The position numbers and the translations under genes were made by a program. A stretch of 64,000 bases of DNA. Origin: Syngnathus acus (taxonomy: Eukaryota > Chordata > Actinopteri > Syngnathiformes > Syngnathidae). Positions within the stretch are counted from its first letter, which is position 1. Each line of letters opens with the position of its first letter. This document shows positions 12,003 through 37,075 of this stretch, in pieces. Under the pieces are notes generated by a model that ran no database searches, had not been told where the DNA came from, and saw nothing but the letters and a program-made list of their open reading frames with translations. The stretch spans positions 2,725,342 to 2,789,341 of the forward strand of contig NC_051090.1 of assembly GCF_901709675.1 (NCBI RefSeq), given 5' to 3'.

Positions 12003-12362
12003 TACATATTATCATATAAAGCAGTTAACCAAATGTCAAATTTTTGTTTTCATGCCCAAAAAAATAAAAACAAGGAATAAAACACCAGGCAAGTTTTAAC
12101 AGGTTTTTAATGTTTATTAAAATAATAATAAAAGTAAATTTCAAACCAACAATCTAATGTGAAATTGCAGTAGATATACGTACATACACATATTGTCATA
12201 TAAAGCAGTTAACCAAATGTCTGTTTTTTATGTTTTAATTGGCGAATATAAAAACAAGGAATAAAACACCAGACAAGTTTTAACATAAATGTTTATTTAA
12301 AAATAATAATATTAAAAGTAAATTTCAAACCAGCAATCCAATGTGAAATTGCAGTAGATATA
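12003..12362. repeat. Two-copy ~180-bp AT-rich tandem duplication
   Basis: The words CATATAAAGCAGTTAACCAAATGTC (about 12014 and 12197), AAAACAAGGAATAAAACACCAG and TTGCAGTAGATATA occur in the same order in two adjacent copies. The internal AATAATAATA stretch varies between them. It lies inside the fold-back island. Confidence 0.8.
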
Positions 12363-12659
12363 TTGGAAACAATATTTAGGCGTATATATGCATACACGTT
12401 ATTTAAAAACTACTACAAGTGTTATAAAATCAAGATTACCCAAAGAGAAGCATAATCTCCCCGTTGTTTCATAACGGCGCATCCCTTCGTGCAATAAAGT
12501 TAGCCATTAGCTTGGAGAAAACGCGCATAAAAGAAGTGGTTCTTTCTTTCCTTGGCAAATCGTAAATCTACAATCTGGCTTACATAGTTCACGCCAGGAG
12601 GGAGACGCAACACGTTCACTGACTGATCCGTTGATGCACGGGAAGGAAGGCAGTTGACC

Positions 12660-12860
12660 CATTGACTCGTTCGCGAACGGGAAAGTCAGGATTCATTCCC
12701 TCACTGATCCGTTCTCGCGATGAACTGGAAATGCGAATCACTCTCACAGATTCGTTCGTTGGTGAGTGGGAAATATAATTCAGTGACGTCATTTTCTTCT
12801 TCGTTTTGTTTTACGGCGAGGTGGCACCAGCTTCAATGGGCATTACTGACACCTACACTG
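12660..12860 (-). mobile_element. Inner right end of the fold-back element
   Basis: 12786-12858 is the reverse complement of 8318-8390 with few mismatches. The adjoining 12660-12785 is rich in GTTCGCGAAC, GATCCGTTC and GATTCGTTCG words. A tRNA-type SINE begins immediately outside it, at about 12862. Confidence 0.6.
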
Positions 12861-12861
12861 A

Positions 12862-13179
12862 CCAGCTCAGTGGCCTAGTGGTAGAGTGTCCGCCCTGAGA
12901 CTGGAAGGTTGTGGGTTCAAACCCCGGCCGGGTCATACCAAAGACTATAAAAATGGGACCCATTGCCTCCCTGCTTGGCACTCAGCATTAAGGGTTGGAA
13001 TTGGGGGGTTAGATCACCAACTGATTCCCGAGCGCGGCACCGCTGCTGCTCACTGCTCCCCTCTCCCCCAGGGGATGGATTAAAATCACACGGGGATGGG
13101 TTAAATGCAGAGGACAAATTTCACCACACCCAGGTGCGTGTGTGACGATCATTGGGACTTTAACTTTAACTTTAACTTT
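12862..13179 (+). mobile_element. tRNA-derived SINE
   Basis: The tRNA-like head has an A box (TGGCCTAGTGGTAGAGTG, 12871-12888) and a B box (GGTTCAAACCC, 12914-12924) at tRNA-like spacing. It is followed by a tRNA-unrelated body and a (TTTAAC)n-type tail at about 13156-13179. This is a full-length SINE of a type common in percomorph fish and not a functional tRNA gene, because no acceptor-stem pairing follows the B box. I do not assign a Repbase family name. Confidence 0.85.
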
Positions 13180-13409
13180 TTACTGGTTATGAACGTTTTA
13201 GCACAGTGAACTGCGCATGCGCCTCGCCCCCGGCGATGGGGACAAACACAAAAGCCTCCCGGAGCGACTCGCGATATGCTGACCGGGATCATATGAGGGC
13301 AGTTTTCTTCATATCTTTCCCAAAGCCGTGGAAGAACGGAGAGAAATGCTTTAGCTGGGTAGAAGCTTGTAAACGGCAGGGATTTACAGTACATAATGTC
13401 ACCAAAGAT

Positions 13410-13451
13410 GACCCTAACCCTAACCCTAACCCTAACCCTAACCCTAACCCA
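13410..13451. repeat. Short perfect interstitial telomeric repeat (CCCTAA)n
   Basis: About seven uninterrupted units of the vertebrate telomeric hexamer lie 230 bp to the right of the SINE tail and 235 bp to the left of the large degenerate telomere-like tract. Confidence 0.95.
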
Positions 13452-13535
13452 AATTGTTTGATATAGAAGAACCAGTGAAGTAATTGAAAAAGAAAAAACA
13501 AGATGAACCTAGTACATGTATTATTTATTCATATA

Positions 13536-13607
13536 AAAGCCGGTCCGCGAAAATATTTCTGACACGTAACCGGTACGTGGCGCAAAAAAGGTTGGGGACC
13601 ACTGATC
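13536..13607. mobile_element. Short DNA-transposon-like relic between the telomeric tracts
   Basis: The stretch containing CCGGTCCGCG, ACGTAACCGGTACGTGGCGC and GGTTGGGGACCACTG resembles a sequence common at the ends of fish and other vertebrate DNA transposon relics. It is too short to classify. Confidence 0.4.
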
Positions 13608-13685
13608 TTTACTATTCGCTTGTCAGCTACTCCATAAAACCATACATATTCCATGCAATGTGCGCGAGGCTTCCATTGTGTAGTG

Positions 13686-14690
13686 GTTAGGGTTAGAGCT
13701 AGAGTTAGGGTTAGAGCTAGGGTTTGGGTTAGGGTTAGAGCTAGAGTTAGGGTTTGGGTTAGAGCCCTAACCCTTGCTCCAACCCTAACCTTAGGTCTAA
13801 CCCTAACCCTAGCTCTAACCCTAACCCTAACCCTAAACCTAACCCTAGCTCTAATCCTAACCCTAACCCTAGCTCTAGCTCTAACCCTAACCCTAGCTCT
13901 AACCCTAACCCTAACCCTAACCCTAACCCTAACCCTAACCCGAACCCGAACCCTAAACCTAACCCTAGCTCTAATCCTAACCCTAACCCTAAACCTAGCT
14001 CTAGCTCTAATCCTAACCCTAACCCTAACCCTAACCCTAACCCTAACCCTAGCTCTAGCTCTAGCTCTAACCCTAACCCTAGCTCTAACCCTAACCCTAA
14101 CCCTAACCCGAACCCAAACCCTAAACCTAACCCTAGCTCTAATCCTAAACCTAACCCTAACCCTAACCCTAAACCTAGCTCTAGCTCTAACCCTAACCCT
14201 AGCTCTAACCCTAACCCTAGCTCCAGCTCTAACCCTAACCTTAGGTCTAACCCTAACCCTAAACTTAACCCTAGCTCTAACCCTAACCCTAGCTCCAGCT
14301 CTAAACCTAACCCTAACCCGAGCTCTAACCCTATCCCTAGTCTAACCCTAACCCTAGCTCTAACCCTAACCCTAGCTCTAACCCTAGCTCTAACCCTAGC
14401 TCTAACCCTAACCCTAACTCTAGCTCTAACCCTAACCCTAACCCTAGCTCTAACCCTAGCTCTAACCCTAACCCTAGCTCTAACCCTAAACCTAAACCTA
14501 AGCCTAGCTCTAACTCTAACCCTAACCCTAGCTCTAACTCTAACCCTAGCTCTAACCCTAGCTCTAGCTCTAACCCTAGCTCCAACCCCAACCCTAGTTC
14601 TAACCCTAACCCTACCTCTAACCCTAACCCTAGCACTAACCCTAACCCTAGCGCTAACCCTAAGCCTAGCCCCTAACCCTAACCTTTAGG
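13686..14690. repeat. ~1-kb degenerate telomere-like array with a polarity switch
   Basis: From 13686 to about 13764 the strand reads TTAGGG variants (TTAGGGTTAGAGCTAGAG, TTAGGGTTTGGG). From about 13765 to 14690 it reads CCCTAA variants. The dominant variant is the 12-mer CCCTAGCTCTAA, mixed with runs of perfect CCCTAA (for example 13910-13940 and 14003-14050) and scattered CCCGAA and CCCTAAACC. Long Leu/Thr/Ala reading frames here are translations of the repeat. Confidence 0.95.
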
Positions 14691-14707
14691 GAGGTGTATG
14701 GTTATAT

Positions 14708-14880
14708 GTTTGATCTGTGACGTCACACGGACACTCCTTTAGGTACGCTGCCATTTTCAAGTGTACCTAATAACAGGCCACTTCATTAGGGAAAAATCAT
14801 GGCCAAAGCTGAACTGAAAGTGAAAAGTATCATTTTAGGAAGTGATTCGTTCACTCTCGTTCACTGAAAAAAGTGAATGC
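14708..14880 (-). mobile_element. Outer right end of the fold-back island
   Basis: 14708-14826 is another copy of the inverted ~155-bp unit (TGACGTCACACGGACACTCC through AAAATCATGGCCAAAGCTGAACTG). It is followed at 14838-14875 by GAAGTGATTCGTTCACT, which matches the inverted left end at 8240-8275. This suggests the island once ended here and that the SINE and telomere-like tracts lie within it. Confidence 0.6.
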
Positions 14881-15030
14881 CTGGCGCTACCAGGTCGAAA
14901 TAGCCGAATGGTTAGTGACAAAGGTTTCTGCCCTGGTTCAATTTCAGAGGTGAGCACATTCTTATATGTGCTTAAAATATTTGAGGTATTTATAAAAATC
15001 AAATAAGACAGCAGTCAAGAAAGGTAAATA

Positions 15031-15141
15031 TTTATTTTGGATTTTTATCAAAATAGCCTCAATGTATTTACAGTAAAAATTGTACAAAAAAAAGAGGAAA
15101 ATTTAACAAATCTGTCTCTAGTTCTAACTTAATGTTTTATT
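15031..15141 (-). terminator. tp63: Candidate tp63 polyadenylation signals
   Basis: Minus-strand AATAAA occurs at 15136-15141 and again at 15031-15036, about 350 and 450 nt past the tp63-alpha stop codon. Either could end the alpha transcript. The 3' UTR between them and the stop shows no coding potential. Confidence 0.5.
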
Positions 15142-15486
15142 CTCTGATGACAAAAAAAAACTATACAACATGTACACACATTAATCCAATGTAAGAATCC
15201 TCAACCAAATACAACATAGGAGTGGCTAACACTTAAATTGAAATGATGCTCCTGAATCCTGTACAACACTTTGGCCTATAGGTGGCGACACACCAGCTAA
15301 ATATTGAGATAGAGGTACTTGAAATGTACAATCAGGACTTGGAAATGCATTTTAAAAACACTTTTAACATTTCTTAAGTGCTCTCAAGAAATCAAAACCG
15401 TGCAGAAGAAGAAGAATAAGTGCACGTCTATTTAAAAAAAAAAAAAAAATTGGGAATGTTCTGGGCGTTTTTGTTTGGGTCCAGTA

Positions 15487-31392
<15,906 letters not shown>

Positions 31393-33227
31393 GTTGTCAT
31401 GCCAGATGGACAAAGGTACAAAAAGATACTAGCACCACATCTAGAATGACCAATACGCGTCAACAACCTCAAGAAAAATTTCCCTATAAATAGAAATCAT
31501 CAACGTTAAAGTGCCTGAGGGTACAGTGCAGAGTGGGGAGTGCTGTGAGATGTGTTTTGAATTTAGATATTTTGGCTTCATAAGAAGGAGGGGCTTGATT
31601 GGACGGCGCGACCAATCGCTGGCTACGCTGGTGAGTGCTGCATATTACTCGCAAATTCAGTTGCTGGGATATACATGTCATGCCAAGTTGACCCCGTTGC
31701 CCTAACACACATCTCCACATACACATTGCCCCCCGCCAGGGCATGTTTGTCATATTGTAAGCCGTAATGTTTGAGACAAAACAAACATTATCTTGTGTTT
31801 ATGTCGGATATACGAGACAGATGGTCTTCCAGCCAGTACAAACCTTTAAAAATAAGTTCATGATCAACTTTTATCACAAGCTAGACACGTCGAGCTAGTT
31901 TGCAACATCACGACATCTCCACCTGGTTACGAGCCTCCACCTTAGTGAACCTCCATTGTGTCTGGCTCGAGAAGGAAAGGTACGAGTGGAAGCTATGCAC
32001 GCTTTTTTTCCGAGCCGTTATCAAGAGGCCTCTCCCGACGTCTCGGCATGAGAGTGTAAACCTAGAGGTGCTGCCGAGATGGACAGCAGGTGAATCAGTG
32101 TGCTAAAATAAAAAGGCGGGCAGGGTCACGGTGGGGGAAAAGCAAATAAATAGATGCGGTGTATCTGGGGAACCACAGCCTACAAGATGCTTCTTTGTTC
32201 TCTGCTTTGTCAAAATCCCATTAAAAATGTCTTGTTAAAAATGTTACAATTCGGTTAAAATGTCACCATTATTCAAAAGAACATCTCGCTAAAAATTCCA
32301 GCATTGTGTTGTAAAAACATCCAATAAAATCCTATTAAAATAATTTATAGTTGTTACAATGGTGCCATTATGTTATCTGCACAACAAAAAAATGCTGCTA
32401 AAATGTCAGTATTATTGTTGATATGACAAAATCCTATTAAAATCCCGGTAATATCTCAGTCTTAGGAAATTTACACAACAAAATCCCCTTAATGCGCCTT
32501 TTTAACCGCGCGAGGACAAAGCGACCTCCGCGGTGGCCCATTAAATGAGATATTTTTACGAGGGCCGACACTCGACACCCTTACATCATTAATTACACTA
32601 AGGCCTGGACAGCGGGAGCGCGTCACTGAGCCTCGATTACTTCACTTGACATGCATGCGCGTGCGTTTATGACTTGGCGGCTACGTCATGCTGTCATCAA
32701 GCATGGCGGCTGGGTATCAACCACCCCGTACAAAAATGACAAAATAGACTTTAAATGGGCCGTAAATGTCTTAATCCGTGCTGCTCATCGTCCCGCCAAC
32801 GCTACGATATATCCCCTTCACGTGTTTACATTACAGTTGGCCCGGCAGCTGACGGAAGCGAAGACGGCTGTCAGTCATTGCGGAACATCACTCTTGAAAG
32901 TGTGTGCGTGTGTGTCGGGGGGTATATGGACATACTTGAGTGCGCGAGCGTGTGTATATTCCACCGGGTGACTAATGCAGGGGAAATCCACATGAGTCAA
33001 AAGGACCAGTGTCCGATGCAACGCTGATAATTTATGGCCTATACGCTAAAACTGCCTGGCAACCGGGGCATTGTTCCGCCGAACCGCGCCACACGCGATA
33101 TTCTCACTGGGAATACGCTAAAAGCAAAGCTAAGTGCAACAATGGCAACTATTTGGCCTGCTAATGAGGTCTGCACTCAAAATGAAGTTCTGTTAAAACC
33201 TCAGCGTTGTTATTCATATGAGAAAAT

Positions 33228-35905
33228 CGTTGCGATATGATTCACTTCAAACAAGGAAAGATACGATTCATTCCAATTATGTCAATTCTTTGAACTGTTC
33301 TTTCTAATAATTACGCTGTTTGATTCACTCTAATACAGATGTGATCAATTTCAATAAAAACCTGATTCATTGAGATTATACGATTTCCTCAGCATGATAC
33401 GATTCACTCCAATTACCAAACAATTTATGCCAGTTACAATGAAAACAATGAGTGGATAAATAAGAAGCAAGAAATAAGAAATCCAAGGGTCTTAAATATC
33501 AATAAGAATAACCAAAAGTTTTTTTTTTTTCAGGACTTCAAATCCTGTTTGAATTTCAAGTTATGTATGACACACGTTTTCAAACTGCTAGACAATTGTA
33601 ATACGTTTATTTTTTTATTTTTTTCGCCCACATGCAACCTTCCCACGGTGTCATGGATTTTTATTTTGTCACTGCGACTCGTCATTGTGATCTTATGTTG
33701 TCCTTGCGTTTGAGAAAATGAACGTTGCCTGCGGCAAGCGGGAAAAGATGATGAGTCAGAGTGCAATAATCCAAAGGAGGAGTTGTTTGCTTCATTGGGA
33801 ACATTTTTTTTTATGTATCAGAATGTTCCTGACTAACTATCTGTCACGGCCTCAAGAAAAAACATAGAATTAAAAGTAAGACGTTTACTACTATGAACTG
33901 GCACGTTTGAATTACAGCTAATGGAAAATGCTACCATTGCTAAGAGCCATCCATCAATCTTCTTTTCTAAACTACAATCTCCAATTTTTATTTCCGCGTG
34001 AGGCGGATTTGCTAACCACTAGCCCACCCACCGTGTAGCAAGGCACCAGGTCGTGCAAAACAAAGCAAAACATCAAACTGTAAACTTAAAACTTGCTCCT
34101 CGACAAACAAGTTGAACTGGATTTGTGTGTGTGATTTGTTTTTTTTTATCGTTTCACTTTTCAAACACACTGATGTTTTTCTCCGGCTGATCACGATCCA
34201 CGTTTTCCTCCAGCCGCTGCCAATTGTGACGGAACAAAAGTCAAACGGTTAAAATCCACCACTGAACCAGTTTTATCCCGCTTTTTTTTTTGTTTTTTTC
34301 CCACTGCAGTCACTTTACGTGGTGTTAATGACACAAACACGGTCAACAGTTTCTCTTTTGTCAGTTTGCAACTGACACTAACTCATTTCAAATCCTTCCC
34401 TGGTGCTAATCCCTAATCTGACGTCGCTTGGCGGGGGAAACGACTAAGAATTCGGACAAGGGTGACGATACTTTACACGGAGCGAGCAGCTGGCCGCCGC
34501 GACCTGCTTCAGCACTTCTGCGCGGTAACACGATCGTCCCGCGCTCGAAACTGTCCGAAAGATAGCGCATGACGCAAAAGTTGCGGAGCGGTGTTTGGCG
34601 CGACCACGGCCCGCAGTATCCCGGCAACAGCCCCACGGGCGACGGGGTGCCATTGGAGCGCCTCCGCACCAATTAAAAAGCATTTCTCGCCGAGGGTGCG
34701 ACGACGCAATGCCGACACGTTAGCATGAATTTACACTGGGTAATCCAAGCGTCAAGTTCAAGTGTCTTTTTTCACCGGATACATGTTTTAAAAATAAAAC
34801 ATGCTGTCCACGTTGCGGGACACTGGGGACGAAAGAGAAACATTCCGCAGGGTCGCTGGTGAGAAGATGGATGCGCGGGTATAAAAAAGGCACGCTGGAA
34901 AGACGCAAATACAACAAACAGAGACATCACTAAAAACGGATTGGATGGTGACCTCAAGGATTAAAAAAAATGATAATCCCAAACCAAGAATCACGCAGAT
35001 TCCGATACGATTCGATCAAATTACGATAGTTTACAATTCACTCCAATTAAGAAAGCAATCACTCCAGTGATACACTTCCGATTTACGATTTGATAAAATG
35101 CAATTTGATTCGATGGCAAAATGCGGAACAACAAAATTACACGCCATTTACCATTTAAGAGACGAATGAATATGGAAAATGAAAGAATCGTAAAATGTCA
35201 GACTGTTTGTCTGCATTGTGCTGTGATTGGCCGGTCTGCGTTCACACACAATCACCATTTTGTAACGACCTTGACTTTTGTTTCTATTTGCCGGGCGTTT
35301 CGTTACACTTTGGCCAGGCCTATTCATGCCCGCTGAGTGACGTCAGGCCGCTAATTGGAAGGCTTTAGAGAATCGACATTGCTATGAGCGCATGCGAAAG
35401 CCGATCCCGCGGCGGAATGTTAGCCCTGTCAGGTAGAGAGCCAGCTTCCTGCGGCGTAACGTCACATGTCAATCCGTCGGCGACAAGCTTCAGGGACTGG
35501 ACCGGCGCAACTGTTCGTTTCTGCCGGGACGTTTCCGCTCATCTCGTCTTACTAAAGCCACACAAACGTGTCGCGGTGAACCGCCGGGCAAGGATGCTGA
35601 GGAATGTCTGCTGCTCTTTCAGTGGACTAATACATTTCATGCTTAGACTATTTAAATTTACGAATTAATTCCATGGCTGTGGCAAAAGCTTCATAACAGC
35701 ATAAAACAAAATAGCAGTAAGCAAATTCATTCCAATTCATGCCAATTGTAAAACGATTCAATCCAATTAAAACACGATTCCCTCAAATTGTGAGTCACTC
35801 CAATTACAATACGATTTGATCTAAATAAAATACAATTCACTTCAATTGGAGTATAATAAGATTCACTTCAATAAAATGATTCATTATAGAAACATTCACT
35901 TCAAT
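33228..35905. repeat. Degenerate ACGATTCACTCCAATTA repeat in three clusters
   Basis: Variants of 'atACGATTCACTCCAATTA' recur at 33228-33430, 34990-35115 and 35725-35905, separated by unique sequence. Repeats are loosely spaced and diverged, as in an old minisatellite or a decayed transposon end. Confidence 0.55.
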
Positions 35906-36056
35906 TACAACGCAATACTGTACAGTATGTGGAAAAACACAAAGTATTCAGGATGCAAACAGCTTGCGTCCAACCAATGAGGAGGAGACGCACGTGTATT
36001 GTATACCCAAACTTAATAAGCATGACCAATTCACATTTTAAAGTGTAATTAAGGTT

Positions 36057-36128
36057 AAAAAATAATAATAATAATTAATAATAATTCATTAAATTTGTAT
36101 AGCGCTTTTCAAAAACCCAAAGACGCTT
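36057..36128. mobile_element. Short retroposon-like remnant
   Basis: An (AAT)n stretch is followed by ATTTGTATAGCGCTTTTCAAAAACCCAAAG, a sequence order seen in abundant fish interspersed repeats. Only about 70 bp remain. Confidence 0.4.
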
Positions 36129-36784
36129 GAAAATGCTGTGTTGTTGTTGTTGTTTTTGTAACACAAGACATGGTTATTAAACAAGTAGGGTGTGTGTGTG
36201 TGTGTTTCAAATCTGCAGACGAACTAAGAACCTTGCAGGACTGGTTTGTGGAGCCCCCGGGGGCACCCCGCGGAGCTTGCTCTCCATAGCACAAAGTCAC
36301 CAATCATGTCAACTATGCGTCCTCCTGACAGGCGTTCACATATATCAAGTCATTCCAAATGATCTCGGGAGGGACGCGATGACAAAAGCCCTGAACTTTC
36401 ACTCATGACGGGGAGGGGGTGGTGGGGGGGGCACCAACGAAAAGGATCCGGTGGCAAATAATGAACACTTAGGGTAGTTCATTATTCCCGCCTATCTTTT
36501 GTTTTGTATGTGTGTGTGAAGGGCGGAAAATGTGATGAATGTGTCATCAGTCAGTTTTTCCGTGTAATTTGCAGACACGCAAAATTGCTCCAGGCAGTCG
36601 CTTCCCAGTCATCCTGAAAGTGTTGCAACACATGCCAGACAAAAGGAAAAAGCAGCCATGCCAATTTTCTTTTATCTCGATCCCTTCGTGAACTTCCTCT
36701 ATCTCTTCTCTTTGTCCCTAAACCCAATTTATAACCCTTAAGATTTCTTTGTAATAATATATTCTGTGCAGCCCATGAGTTTTC

Positions 36785-37075
36785 TGATTAAAGTTCCGTT
36801 GGTGGAATATGAATTAAACAGGCAAAATCCACCCCTTTTTATCCAAATCAGGGACGGCCATTTTGGAACCTTCTGTTGACTGAAAATGACATCACAGTTG
36901 CCTCAGTGTCAACCAATCACAAATAACCTTTCTGAACCTGAGCCGTGATTGGCTATGACCTGGGCTCTGGAAACCGTGATGTCATTTTCAGTCGACAGGA
37001 AGTTCCAAAACTGATTTGGATAAAAACGGGTTTGTTTGGCTACTTAACTCATATTCTACAAACGTAGTATTAATC
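36785..37075. mobile_element. Palindromic MITE-like element with ~120-bp inverted arms
   Basis: The left arm, with ATATGAATTAA, TTTATCCAAATCAG, TTTTGGAAC, CTGTTGACTGAAAATGACATCAC and CCAATCAC in order, is matched by the reverse complement of the right arm in the same order (CTGTCGACTGAAAATGACATCAC, ATATGAGTTAA). A short central region separates the arms. It has no coding capacity, so it is a non-autonomous fold-back DNA element. Confidence 0.85.

Noticed and set aside
12862-12940. Possible tRNA gene
   Set aside because: A and B boxes are present but no acceptor stem closes, and a SINE body and tail follow directly.
13653-14345. A 230-codon open frame of Leu/Thr/Ala on the + strand, and a similar one on the - strand at 14337-14636
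   Set aside because: It is a translation of the CCCTAA-like repeat; a 6- or 12-bp unit stays open by design. No start context or family similarity.
14892-14960. Second tRNA-like stretch (GAATGGTTAGTGAC ... CTGGTTCAATTTC)
   Set aside because: The B-box-like word is degenerate and no cloverleaf can be drawn; too weak to annotate even as a SINE head.
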